A DNA stretch of 64,000 nucleotides from Rhizobium laguerreae. Its GTDB lineage: Bacteria > Pseudomonadota > Alphaproteobacteria > Rhizobiales > Rhizobiaceae. The position numbers and the translations under genes were made by a program. Where the stretch lies: the NCBI RefSeq assembly GCF_002008165.1, contig NZ_MRDM01000030.1, forward strand, positions 489,073-553,072, in the 5' to 3' direction. Of the stretch, positions 17,993 through 26,246 are shown piece after piece. The notes beneath the pieces were generated by a model that was not told the DNA's origin, did not search any database, and saw only the letters and a list, made by a program, of their open reading frames with translations. Position 1 is the first letter of the stretch; the number at the start of each line of letters is the position of its first letter.

Positions 17993-19294
17993 TCAATCAG
18001 CCTTTTTGCGATACAGCAATGTCATGAGTGCGAGGACGCATCCCAAGACTCCGACGGATGCAAAGATGTAGAAGTTCCACTGCGGAGCCAGGCCTGCACC
18101 CAGAACCGCACCGCCGATGGCCGGTCCTATCATGCCTCCGATACGGCCGATGCCGAGCGAGAAACCAAGGCCGGTTCCGCGGATCTCGACCGGATAGAGG
18201 TTTCCAACGAGAACGTTGGCGAGGATCTGCGTACCGATCGTTCCCGTACCGGCAAGTGCGACGAGACCATAAACCTGGAGGCCCTGATCCACCTGCGTCA
18301 GCAACCAGATCGAGCAGGCACCGAGAAGAAACATCCCAGCCACGACTATTTTGACATTTCCGCGGTCGGCAATCCTTGCGCCGATCAGGAGGCCGACGGC
18401 CGCTCCGAGATTGAGCGTTACGGAGAAGAGGAGGGCAGAACCGAGGTCATAGCCCATCTTGTTCATGATGGTCGGAAGCCAGTTGACCATGCCGAATGTG
18501 AGCAGAAGCGAACAGAAGTGAATGCCCCATGCGTTCAATGTCGGCAGCAGGCGACCTTCGGAAAACAGCGACCGGATGCCCACTTGTCGAAACGCAGCAG
18601 GCCTGGCTATAGGATTGGGCAGCCCGTACTGGTTTGCAATCTGGTTCGCTTCGGTCTGGCGGTTCTTCGTTGCCAGCCATTCGGGGGACTCGGGGATGAG
18701 ACGGATGAAGAAAGGCAGAAGCAGGATCGGTGCACCGCCGATAATCATCAGTGGACGCCATCCGTATTTCTGTATCAGCAGCATTCCGAGGATACCCGAG
18801 ATGATGCCGCCGGCCAGGTAACCCAGAAGAGCAATCGAATAGGCCATTGCCTTCCGTTTCGGCGGAGAAAACTCGATGATTAGAGCGGTTACCGTCGGAA
18901 AAAGAGCTCCAAGGCCCAGGCCGGCGAGAAAACGTGTTCCCTCGAAAGCGAGAAAGTTCGGCGCAAGACCGCTGCCGATCATCATCACGGAAAAGCTCAG
19001 CAGACTGGCGATGATGACCTTGCGACGACCTATCCTGTCAGCAAGTGTTCCGGCAACGAGAGCGCCCAGCAGCATACCGAATAGGGTGATGGAGGCAGCC
19101 CGTCCGACCATGCCCGGCGTCAGGCCCCAACTGGCTTCACCGAGCAAAGCCGGCGCGACTGCGCCGTAAACGATCAGGTCATAGCCGTCGAACAGGATCA
19201 GCAGACCGCAAAGGGCGATGATGATATTCGGGCTGCGAACGCGTTCGTTGATAATAGCGAGATCTTGTATGGCCAATGTTCCCTCCCCATACAT
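17993..19294 (-). CDS. graK: MFS aromatic acid:H+ symporter family transporter, probable gamma-resorcylate transporter
   Basis: 433 residues with twelve membrane segments. The first helix contains FDGYDLIVYGAVAPAL, the DGxD motif of aromatic acid symporters (PcaK, BenK, MhpT class) needed for substrate-coupled H+ uptake. The loop 2-3 motif GTLADRIGRRKVI is the general MFS signature. It lies next to graR and opposite the graDAFCBE operon, so it most likely imports gamma-resorcylate (2,6-dihydroxybenzoate) or resorcinol. The start is uncertain: ATG 19294 lies before a GGGGAGGG box, whereas TTG 19276 has that box about 5 bases upstream and may be the real start. In the MTP-10005 cluster as I recall it, graK is at the far end of the operon, so its place here is different. 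Confidence 0.85.
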   Translation of the reverse strand: MYGEGTLAIQDLAIINERVRSPNIIIALCGLLILFDGYDLIVYGAVAPALLGEASWGLTPGMVGRAASITLFGMLLGALVAGTLADRIGRRKVIIASLLSFSVMMIGSGLAPNFLAFEGTRFLAGLGLGALFPTVTALIIEFSPPKRKAMAYSIALLGYLAGGIISGILGMLLIQKYGWRPLMIIGGAPILLLPFFIRLIPESPEWLATKNRQTEANQIANQYGLPNPIARPAAFRQVGIRSLFSEGRLLPTLNAWGIHFCSLLLTFGMVNWLPTIMNKMGYDLGSALLFSVTLNLGAAVGLLIGARIADRGNVKIVVAGMFLLGACSIWLLTQVDQGLQVYGLVALAGTGTIGTQILANVLVGNLYPVEIRGTGLGFSLGIGRIGGMIGPAIGGAVLGAGLAPQWNFYIFASVGVLGCVLALMTLLYRKKAD

Positions 19295-19457
19295 TTGCGT
19301 ACAGGAAGTACGCTCCTGCCAGCGGCAGGTCCGCGTCGATCCGTGTACAAATCCTCCTGGATCGTTGCCGGCGTGGTTCCTCCCAGCGCCAGACTCACCC
19401 GCAAACGGGCTATGTCAAGACAACGATGACACGCTATTAAATACTTGCGAATAAAAT

Positions 19458-19467
19458 ATTTGCAACT
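19458..19467 (-). promoter_or_regulatory. Candidate GraR (MarR) site upstream of graK
   Basis: ATTTGCAACT here is the exact reverse complement of AGTTGCAAAT at 20083-20092 in the graD promoter. Both lie in AT-rich DNA next to gra genes. It sits between graR and graK, about 165 bases before the graK start. Confidence 0.4.
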
Positions 19468-19476
19468 GCAAACTTT

Positions 19477-19929
19477 TCAGCTCGCAACTTTTCCCTTTCC
19501 GGACATTGCCGGCAGGTTGCTGTGCATGCGGCGCAGCGCCTTCTTCAGTGCTGCGACCTCCTCGTCCGACATGTCCTGAACCGCGGTGCGTTCAAGCTCG
19601 ACGGCAAGCGGCATGAGCCTTTCGGTCAGCGCCTCGCCCTGCGGGGTCAGCCTTACGATGACGATACGGCCATTATCTTCCGGACGTGTTCTCGACACCA
19701 GCTTCCGCTTGGTCAGTGTGCCGACGAGGCGCGACAGCGTCGAAATCTCGACGGAGACGACGTCGGCGAGATCTCCAAGGGTGCTCTCCCGGCGCTCCTT
19801 GAGCATGGCCAGAACCCGGTACATCGCCACGCTGAGATTGTCTTCGGCGATTCTCTGCGCGAATACCTCGGCTATCCGCACGCCGGCGCGATTGAGAAGA
19901 TAAGGAACGGAATCGGTAAGTTTGTACAT
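19477..19929 (-). CDS. graR: MarR family transcriptional regulator of the gra cluster
   Basis: 150 residues with the MarR winged helix-turn-helix. The dimerisation helices are at both ends (VPYLLNRAGVRIAEVFAQRI near the N-terminus). The HTH is in STLGDLADVVSVEISTLSRLVG, and the wing is KRKLVSRTRPEDNGRIVIV with its Asp-Arg pair. MarR proteins usually repress until an aromatic compound binds between the DNA-binding lobes. It is transcribed away from graDAFCBE with about 200 bases between the start codons, and in the same direction as graK, which is just downstream. Position and family match GraR of the gamma-resorcylate cluster. Confidence 0.85.
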   Translation of the reverse strand: MYKLTDSVPYLLNRAGVRIAEVFAQRIAEDNLSVAMYRVLAMLKERRESTLGDLADVVSVEISTLSRLVGTLTKRKLVSRTRPEDNGRIVIVRLTPQGEALTERLMPLAVELERTAVQDMSDEEVAALKKALRRMHSNLPAMSGKGKVAS

Positions 19930-20074
19930 GTCTCTGTCTGCTGGCGGGATTTCGCTTGCTGAGGGCTCTCTCCGACATGCACCTAAATGACCGGAAAGAC
20001 AACACGATTGGCTTTCAGCCGTCGAGAAAGGTCGAGTAAGGCCAGCATTTTCCCGCTCAATTTATAAACTTGCA

Positions 20075-20102
20075 TTGACAATAGTTGCAAATGCAATAAT
20101 CT
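20075..20102 (+). promoter_or_regulatory. graD promoter with embedded candidate GraR operator
   Basis: TTGACA (20075-20080) is a perfect -35 box. TAATCT (20097-20102) is a weak -10 at 16-base spacing. The 10-base element AGTTGCAAAT (20083-20092), shared with the graK upstream region, lies between them, where a bound MarR dimer would block RNA polymerase. The site is about 30 bases before graD. Confidence 0.5.
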
Positions 20103-20130
20103 AGATGCCGAGGAGACACGGGAGGAAATC

Positions 20131-20670
20131 ATGTCTGCCACTGCTGCCCTCGGCATAGCGCCGGACCCCGCACCGATCAGCGATGCGTTTCGATCGACCA
20201 TGCGCCGTTTCCCGGCGACGGTGACAGTCATTTCTGCTTGTCGCAACGGCGCGGATCATGGAATGACGGCGACCGCCGTCACATCACTTTCGATGGATCC
20301 GCCATCTCTCATCATCTGCCTGAACAATCGCACCTACCTGCATGACATGCTGCTTGAGGTGCCGGAATTCGCAGTCAGCATTCTGACCGACAGGCAGGCA
20401 GCCGTATCGGAAGGTTTCAGCGGCAAGATCGCGCCTGAGCGTCGGTTCGACGCTGCCGATTGGGTTCGCCATGAGCGCGGCATGATGGTGCTGAACACCG
20501 CTCATGCCTCGGTTGTCTGCCGCCGCATGGGCGCAGTTCCCTATGGAACGCACACGATCTTCATCGGGCAGGTGGTGGATACACGCCATTCCGAAAACAC
20601 GATCGCGCTGATGTACGAAAATTCGAAATATTGCGCGCCGCAGCACGCGCTTCCTGCATCCCAGAACTGA
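20131..20670 (+). CDS. graD: Flavin reductase, resorcinol hydroxylase reductase component
   Basis: 179 residues, flavin reductase domain of the HpaC/NtaB type. The fold markers are RFPATVTVISA, the MTATAVTSLSMDPPSLIICLN segment that binds FMN/FAD, and the final GTHTIFIGQVVD with its conserved His. It uses NADH to supply free reduced flavin to the monooxygenase encoded next (GraA). ATG 20131 has a GGGAGGAAA box 5 bases upstream. First gene of the operon; only 10 bases separate it from graA. The soluble protein acts in the cytoplasm. Confidence 0.88.
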   Translation: MSATAALGIAPDPAPISDAFRSTMRRFPATVTVISACRNGADHGMTATAVTSLSMDPPSLIICLNNRTYLHDMLLEVPEFAVSILTDRQAAVSEGFSGKIAPERRFDAADWVRHERGMMVLNTAHASVVCRRMGAVPYGTHTIFIGQVVDTRHSENTIALMYENSKYCAPQHALPASQN

Positions 20671-20680
20671 AGGTAGTCCC

Positions 20681-21913
20681 ATGAACAATACAGCCGCCCT
20701 GTTTCCCGCCTCGGCGCGGGTCAAGACCGCATGTCTTGCAGATCGCATCGCCCCGGTGCTGGACGAAATCCGTGCCGGCGCGCGCGATACCGAAAAATCC
20801 GGCCGTGTGCCGGTCCGCTCTATCGATCTGCTGCGCTCCGCCGGCTATTTCGATGTCGTCAAGCCGGCCCGTTTCGGCGGCGACGAAGGATCCTTTGCCG
20901 AGCTTGTCGATGCAAATATCGAGCTATCGTCGGCCTGCGCCTCCACCGGCTGGGTTGCCGGCCTCCTTTCCGCGCATCAATGGCTGCTTGCCATGTTCGA
21001 TGAAAGGGTTCAGCAGGACGTGTGGGGCAGCAATCCGGATGCGCTGCTCTGCGGTTCCTACGCGCCGGTCCGCATGGCGGAACGCGTCGAGGGTGGTTTC
21101 CGGCTATCCGGCGATTGGGCCTTTGCGAGCGGATGCGAAAATGCCCAATGGGCGCTCTGTGCGGCGATCATTCCGCCAAACGGCGAGGGGGAGCATCCTG
21201 TACCGGCGTTTCTTCTGGTTCCCGCCAGCGACTATACCATCGCCGAGACCTGGGACGTTGTCGGCCTCGCAGGCACCGGCTCAAAAAGCCTGATCCTTAA
21301 GGATGTCTTCGTTCCCGAATACCGCATATTGAGCTTTCCGGATGCGACCTCCGGCAGAACGCCGGGCGGACGTGGCTACAAGGGTATCGGGCTTTTCAAC
21401 ATTCCGCTCCTCATGGGAGTTCCGTTCTGCCTCGGCAGCGCCGCCGTCGGTGCGGCCAAGGGCGCACTGGATAGCTATATCGACCAGATCGGGACCCGTG
21501 TGACACGTGGTGCAGTGGCCGGTGGCAACAACAAGATCGCGGAGTTTCCGACGATCCAGCTTCGCGTGGCGGAAGCCTCCGCATCGGTGGATGCCGCCCG
21601 CGAAATCATTCTGCGCGATATTGCCCGGGCGCAGCAACTGGCCCAGGCCCGCGAGGATGGCACCGGCGAGATCACCGAGGAAGATCGGATTCTTGCCCGC
21701 CGCAGCCAGTCCTTTGCGGTCAGCCTGGCCCTTCGGGCGGTCGAAGCACTCAATGCATCGACAGGCGGCCTCGGCCTCCAGATGTCCAACCCCGTCCAGC
21801 GGGCGTGGCGCGATGCAAATGCCGTCGGGCGCCACATTTCCATGAACTGGGATGCCGTCGGCACCATGGCCGGCCAGCAACTGCTCGGTCTTCCGCCCAA
21901 GGGACAATTCTGA
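20681..21913 (+). CDS. graA: Flavin-dependent monooxygenase, resorcinol hydroxylase oxygenase component
   Basis: 410 residues, acyl-CoA-dehydrogenase-like group D flavin monooxygenase (HpaB C2/HsaA/GraA type). Visible markers are the N-terminal helix with ARDTEKSGRVPVRSIDLL, the STGWVAG motif, RLSGDWAFASGCENA, the VVGLAGTGSKSL strand region and the C-terminal RAWRDANAVGRHISMNWD. It takes reduced flavin from GraD and hydroxylates resorcinol to hydroxyquinol (1,2,4-trihydroxybenzene). Position between graD and graF agrees with the two-component resorcinol hydroxylase of Rhizobium sp. MTP-10005. No missing motifs seen. Confidence 0.88.
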   Translation: MNNTAALFPASARVKTACLADRIAPVLDEIRAGARDTEKSGRVPVRSIDLLRSAGYFDVVKPARFGGDEGSFAELVDANIELSSACASTGWVAGLLSAHQWLLAMFDERVQQDVWGSNPDALLCGSYAPVRMAERVEGGFRLSGDWAFASGCENAQWALCAAIIPPNGEGEHPVPAFLLVPASDYTIAETWDVVGLAGTGSKSLILKDVFVPEYRILSFPDATSGRTPGGRGYKGIGLFNIPLLMGVPFCLGSAAVGAAKGALDSYIDQIGTRVTRGAVAGGNNKIAEFPTIQLRVAEASASVDAAREIILRDIARAQQLAQAREDGTGEITEEDRILARRSQSFAVSLALRAVEALNASTGGLGLQMSNPVQRAWRDANAVGRHISMNWDAVGTMAGQQLLGLPPKGQF

Positions 21914-21960
21914 TCCGCCATCCTCAGCATTTCGATTCAAGACAGGAAAGAGAACATATC

Positions 21961-22941
21961 GTGCAAGGCAAGATCGCGCTTGAAGAACATTTCGCCATTC
22001 CCGAGACGCTGCAGGATTCTGCCGGATTCGTGCCGGGCGACTACTGGACGGAACTATCCGCCCGTCTCCTAGATATCCAGGAAAAGCGTTTGCGGCTGAT
22101 GGATGCCCACGGCATCGAGAAGATGATCCTGTCGCTGAACGCTCCGGCCGTGCAGGCGATCCCGGACAAGGCAAAGGCGCTGGAGATTTCCCGACGCGCC
22201 AACGACTTCCTGGCGGAGCAATGCGTCAAGAACCCGAACCGTTTTCTGGGATTTGCAGCATTGCCCCTGCAGGATCCGGATGCCGCAGCGCAGGAATTGC
22301 AGCGCTGCGTGACGACGCTGGGTTTTGTCGGCGCGCTAGTCAATGGCTTCTCGCAGGAAGGCGACGGAACGACGCCGCTCTACTACGACCTGCCGCAATA
22401 CCGCCCGTTCTGGGCCGAAGTCGAAAAGCTCAACGTTCCTTTCTATCTGCATCCGCGCAACCCGCTGCCGCAGGATAGCCGGATCTATGCCGGCCATTCC
22501 TGGCTGATGGGGCCGACCTGGGCGTTCGCGCAGGAGACCGCTGTTCATGCGCTGCGCCTGATGGGGTCCGGCCTGTTTGATGAACATCCGGCCTTGCGGA
22601 TCATCGTTGGCCACATGGGCGAGGGACTGCCATACATGATGTGGCGCATCGACAACCGGAATGCGTGGGTCAAGGTGGAAAAGAGCTATCCGGCCAAACG
22701 CCCGATTGCTGATTATTTCAACGAAAATTTCTACATCACGACGTCGGGGAACTTCCGCACCCAATCGCTTATCGATGCTATGCTGGAAATCGGCGCGGAC
22801 CGAATTCTGTTCTCGACAGATTGGCCATTCGAGAACGTCGACCATGCTGCAAACTGGTTCGACAGCACGACCATCTCCGAAGCCGACCGTCTGAAGATCG
22901 GTCGCACCAACGCGGTTTCACTCTTCAAACTCGATCGATAG
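21961..22941 (+). CDS. graF: Gamma-resorcylate (2,6-dihydroxybenzoate) decarboxylase
   Basis: 326 residues from GTG 21961. An in-frame upstream extension overlaps graA and is not needed. This is a metal-dependent amidohydrolase-type decarboxylase (ACMSD family). The metal ligands known for gamma-resorcylate decarboxylase appear at exactly the expected residues: E8 and H10 in ALEEHF, H164 in YLHPRN and D287 in STDWPFE. The GHMGEGLPYMMWR loop after strand 6 is also typical. It removes CO2 from 2,6-dihydroxybenzoate to give resorcinol, and the reaction is reversible in this family. Length and all four ligands match, so the assignment is strong. Confidence 0.95.
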   Translation: MQGKIALEEHFAIPETLQDSAGFVPGDYWTELSARLLDIQEKRLRLMDAHGIEKMILSLNAPAVQAIPDKAKALEISRRANDFLAEQCVKNPNRFLGFAALPLQDPDAAAQELQRCVTTLGFVGALVNGFSQEGDGTTPLYYDLPQYRPFWAEVEKLNVPFYLHPRNPLPQDSRIYAGHSWLMGPTWAFAQETAVHALRLMGSGLFDEHPALRIIVGHMGEGLPYMMWRIDNRNAWVKVEKSYPAKRPIADYFNENFYITTSGNFRTQSLIDAMLEIGADRILFSTDWPFENVDHAANWFDSTTISEADRLKIGRTNAVSLFKLDR

Positions 22942-22942
22942 C

Positions 22943-24001
22943 ATGGTTGTACCTTTCAGATACACGGCCAGCGCGGCCCAGGTGATATTCGGGAGCGGCT
23001 CGTTGAACCGTCTCGCCGAGGCGATTGCAGGGCAGGGCGGCAAACGCGCCCTGATCCTTTCGACCCCGCACCAGAAAGCGGAGGCTGAACGGATCGCCGC
23101 TTCCCTCGGCCCGCTTGCGGCTGGACTATTCCACGATGCGACGATGCATACGCCGGTCGATGTGACCGAGCGCGCGATGGCGGCCTATAACGCAGCCGGT
23201 GCCGATTGCGTCGTCGCGATCGGCGGCGGATCGACGATCGGTCTCGGCAAGGCAATCGCCTATCGCAACGACGCGCTGCAAATCGTGGTGGCGACGACCT
23301 ATGCGGGGTCGGAGGTAACACCAATCCTCGGTCAGACAGAGAACGGGCAGAAGACGACGGTCCGCGGGGCCGGCATCCTGCCTGAAGTGGTGATCTACGA
23401 TCCTGAATTGACACTGGGATTGCCGGTCAACATCAGCGTCAGCAGCGGGCTCAATGCGATGGCGCATGCGGTCGAAGGTCTCTACGCGCAGGATCGCAAC
23501 CCCATTTCGTCGATGATGGCGGTCGAGGGCTTGCGCGCGCTGAAGCAGGCTTTGCCTCAAATCGTCAATGCACCTGGGGACATCGAGCCGCGAAGCGAAG
23601 CGCTTTACGGTTCCTGGCTGTGCGGCACGGTGCTCGGAGCGGTTGGCATGGCCCTGCATCACAAGCTTTGCCATACGCTGGGCGGTAGCTTCGACCTGCC
23701 GCATGCCGAAACCCATGCGGTCATTCTTCCCCATTCTTCTGCCTACAATGCCGCAGCCGCGACGGATGCGCTAAAGCCCGCTGCCGATCTTTTTGGCGGC
23801 TCGCTGGGCGGCGGTCTTTATGATTTTGCCGCTTCGATCGGCGCGCCCATGGCGCTGCGGGATCTGGGTATGAAGGAAGCCGATCTGGATCATGCGGCGG
23901 AACTCGCCGCCCGGAATCCCTACTGGAACCCGCGCCCGATCGAACGGAAAGCGATCCGGGCTTTGTTGCAGAGCGCCTGGGAGGGCGCGCGGCCGCGTTA
24001 A
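22943..24001 (+). CDS. graC: Maleylacetate reductase
   Basis: 352 residues, iron-containing alcohol dehydrogenase superfamily, maleylacetate reductase branch. The nucleotide-binding stretch is CVVAIGGGSTIGLGKAIA. The HHKLCHTLGGSFDLPHAETH segment carries the paired His residues that line the active site, and the ATTYAGSEVTPILGQT strand-turn is diagnostic of this branch. It reduces maleylacetate, the ring-cleavage product of hydroxyquinol, to beta-ketoadipate with NAD(P)H. Starts one base after the graF stop, so translation is likely coupled. Confidence 0.92.
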   Translation: MVVPFRYTASAAQVIFGSGSLNRLAEAIAGQGGKRALILSTPHQKAEAERIAASLGPLAAGLFHDATMHTPVDVTERAMAAYNAAGADCVVAIGGGSTIGLGKAIAYRNDALQIVVATTYAGSEVTPILGQTENGQKTTVRGAGILPEVVIYDPELTLGLPVNISVSSGLNAMAHAVEGLYAQDRNPISSMMAVEGLRALKQALPQIVNAPGDIEPRSEALYGSWLCGTVLGAVGMALHHKLCHTLGGSFDLPHAETHAVILPHSSAYNAAAATDALKPAADLFGGSLGGGLYDFAASIGAPMALRDLGMKEADLDHAAELAARNPYWNPRPIERKAIRALLQSAWEGARPR

Positions 24002-24021
24002 TGCTTTAGGAGGATGGCCAC

Positions 24022-24870
24022 GTGACTGAATATTTCACCGAAGAGAGATCCGTGGAAGCCGTCAACTCGCGGATGGGGCAGGGCGTTGATCCGCGCCTTG
24101 CCGAAGTCATGGAGTCGCTCGTCAAGCACCTGCATGCCTTTGCCAAGGATATCAGCCTGACCCAGGAGGAATGGGAGCTGGCAATACACTTCCTGACCCG
24201 TACCGGCCATCTCTGTCATGATGAGCGACAGGAGTTCATCCTGCTCAGCGATACGTTGGGTTTGTCGATGTTGGTGGATGCGATCAACAATCGGCATCCG
24301 CCAGGCGCCACGGAAAATACGGTGTTTGGACCATTCCATGTCGAAGGGGCGCCCGTACGGCAGATGGGTGAAAAGATCTCGCTCGACGGCAAGGGCGAGA
24401 GTTGTCTCTTCATCGGCCGGGTGCTGGATCTTGACGGCAATCCGATCGAGGGAGCCCGGATCGATGTATGGTCGGATAATTCCGATGGCTTCTACGACGT
24501 CCAGCAGCCGGATATCCAGCCGAAGTGGAACAACCGTGGCATTTTCGTCACCGGCGCAGATGGCGTCTATAGCTTCGTTGGCATAAAGCCGGTTTCCTAT
24601 CCGATCCCGGATGACGGCCCGGTCGGCCAGATGTTGGCGTCCCTCGGCCGCCATCCCTACCGTCCAGCCCATACCCATTACCTGATTACGGCTTCAGGTT
24701 ATCAGAAGCTCGTCACCCACACGTTTGTCGGCGACGATCCTTATCTGGAATCCGATACGGTGTTTGGCGTTAAAAACAGCCTGGTCGCGCCTTTCGAGCG
24801 TGTCGATCACCCGACGGTCTGGCGCTCCGATTTCGACTTCGTGCTGACGCCGGTGGAGAATAGACAATGA
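24022..24870 (+). CDS. graB: Hydroxyquinol 1,2-dioxygenase (intradiol)
   Basis: 282 residues with an N-terminal dimerisation helix domain (residues about 10-95) and a C-terminal intradiol dioxygenase core. The ferric iron ligands are visible: Tyr in SDGFYDVQQ, Tyr in VSYPIPDDGPVGQ, and two His in HPYRPAHTHYLI. It splits hydroxyquinol between the adjacent hydroxyls to maleylacetate. The ATENTVFGPFHVEGAP block marks it as the hydroxyquinol or catechol-type 1,2-dioxygenase rather than a protocatechuate enzyme. Starts 20 bases after graC and overlaps graE by 4 bases. Confidence 0.93.
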   Translation: MTEYFTEERSVEAVNSRMGQGVDPRLAEVMESLVKHLHAFAKDISLTQEEWELAIHFLTRTGHLCHDERQEFILLSDTLGLSMLVDAINNRHPPGATENTVFGPFHVEGAPVRQMGEKISLDGKGESCLFIGRVLDLDGNPIEGARIDVWSDNSDGFYDVQQPDIQPKWNNRGIFVTGADGVYSFVGIKPVSYPIPDDGPVGQMLASLGRHPYRPAHTHYLITASGYQKLVTHTFVGDDPYLESDTVFGVKNSLVAPFERVDHPTVWRSDFDFVLTPVENRQ

Positions 24871-25163
24871 TCGTCGCCCGCTACGCGGTATCCGACCCCT
24901 GCAAGGCTGCCGAACGCTCGCGATTGCTCGATGAGCACAAGGCCTATCTGCATGGCGCGCCGATCCGCATCCTGCTGTCCGGACCTTCTGCACCGCCGTC
25001 GGAGGGCAAGGGTTCCACCGCAATCGTGATCGCGCAAGTCGAAACGCTCGCCGAGTTCGAGGCGTTCAGCGCAGGAGACCCCTTCGTCCGCTCCGGCATT
25101 TACGCGAGCGTCGATATATTCGAATGGCGGCCCAGTTTTGGGCTTCTTCTCGAGAACCTCTGA
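24867..25163 (+). CDS. graE: YciI-like small protein
   Basis: 98 residues, single YciI (dimeric ferredoxin-like fold) domain. Markers are ERSRLLDEHKAYLHG at the start and EAFSAGDPFVRSGIY in the second half, where the conserved His/Asp pair of the family lies. The start ATGA overlaps the graB stop, so it belongs to the same operon. The role of this gene in resorcylate catabolism is not established; related proteins may handle a lactone or other ring-cleavage by-product. Last gene of the operon; the next gene is convergent. Confidence 0.8.
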   Translation: MIVARYAVSDPCKAAERSRLLDEHKAYLHGAPIRILLSGPSAPPSEGKGSTAIVIAQVETLAEFEAFSAGDPFVRSGIYASVDIFEWRPSFGLLLENL

Positions 25164-25194
25164 TCGGCGTTTTGACCTTAGAGCAAGGATGATT

Positions 25195-26238
25195 TTAGCT
25201 CATATCGAAGACGGCGGCGTTGTCCTGAACCTCGCGCAGCCCCTTGTAGGAGGCATGGCGGAGATTGCCGTCATCCGTCCAGCCGCGAAACTCGATCTCG
25301 GCGATCAGCGTCGGCTGCACGAGGACAAGACGCTTGCCCTTCAGGGGAACGGCAGGCCGGCTCGTCTTCAACCGGTCCAACGTCTTTTTCAGGTATTCAG
25401 CATCTCTGGCACCGAAACCGGTTCCGACCGACCCAACGTAAATCCAGTCGAGCCCTTGTCTGCCGGCCAGCAGCAGCCTGCCGATGCCGCCGCGGGCGGA
25501 TGCCGACTGCTCATAACCGACGATCATGAAGCTCTCGCTCTGGACGCATTTGATTTTCAGCCAATCGCCCGTGCGACCGCTGCGGTAGGGCCGGTCGCGG
25601 TGCTTGGCAATGATGCCTTCCAGATGACGATGGCAGGCGTGCTCGAGGAGGTCTTCGGCCGGCAGCTCTATCTCTTCGGAGATGCGGATCGTCTGATCAT
25701 CGCCTTCCGGTATCAGGTCTTCAAGCAGGTGCCGGCGTACGTCAAGCTCGGTGCCGGTCAGATCGTGTCCATCGAGATAGAGAAGGTCGAAGGCAACGAG
25801 GATTGACTCGGTCGACACCCGCTTGCCGCCCCGCCCGCCGAGAGAACGTTGCAGGGCGCCAAAATCCGATCGGCCGTGATCATCGAGTACAACGGCCTCG
25901 CCATCGAGAATGGCGGTCGTCACCCCAAGCTCTTTTGCTGCCGCAGCGATGGCGGGGAAGCGATGGGTCCAGTCATGGCCGCCGCGAGTAATGACTCGCA
26001 CGCCCTTCGGTTCAATATGGATTGCCAATCGATAGCCATCCAATTTCACCTCATAGAGCCAATCCGGCCCCACGGGCACAGTCGGCTTCAGCAGTGCGAG
26101 GCACGGCTCAATGCGCGACGGCATTGGATCGAAGGGCAGACTGGGCTGGTCAGGATCGCGCTTGCGGATCGGACGAGACTGCAGCGTTGAGTGAGATTCG
26201 TCGAGCAAGGGCAGAATTGGGCGGCGCGGGCGCGTCAT
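25195..26238 (-). CDS. ATP-dependent DNA ligase (LigD-like ligase domain only)
   Basis: 347 residues: an N-terminal adenylation domain and a C-terminal OB domain, with no phosphoesterase or polymerase part. The nucleotidyl lysine is K65 in YEVKLDGYR; downstream nucleotidyltransferase motifs are ILDGEAVVLDD, FDLLYLDGHDL and LEGIIAKHRD. The OB domain has YVGSVGTGFGA and a final YKGLRE. It is a stand-alone ligase of the LigC/LigD-ligase kind, placed downstream of two ku genes in the same direction. It probably seals breaks in concert with them, as an alternative to LigD at 4026. The stop lies 29 bases from the convergent graE stop. Confidence 0.9.
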   Translation of the reverse strand: MTRPRRPILPLLDESHSTLQSRPIRKRDPDQPSLPFDPMPSRIEPCLALLKPTVPVGPDWLYEVKLDGYRLAIHIEPKGVRVITRGGHDWTHRFPAIAAAAKELGVTTAILDGEAVVLDDHGRSDFGALQRSLGGRGGKRVSTESILVAFDLLYLDGHDLTGTELDVRRHLLEDLIPEGDDQTIRISEEIELPAEDLLEHACHRHLEGIIAKHRDRPYRSGRTGDWLKIKCVQSESFMIVGYEQSASARGGIGRLLLAGRQGLDWIYVGSVGTGFGARDAEYLKKTLDRLKTSRPAVPLKGKRLVLVQPTLIAEIEFRGWTDDGNLRHASYKGLREVQDNAAVFDMS

Positions 26239-26246
26239 GATCAGGT

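Noticed and set aside
17435..18883. A 482-codon open frame on the plus strand
   Set aside because: It is antisense to graK and the BrnA-like gene, is rich in Arg/Asp/His with no recognisable domain, and has the composition of a shadow frame in high-GC DNA.
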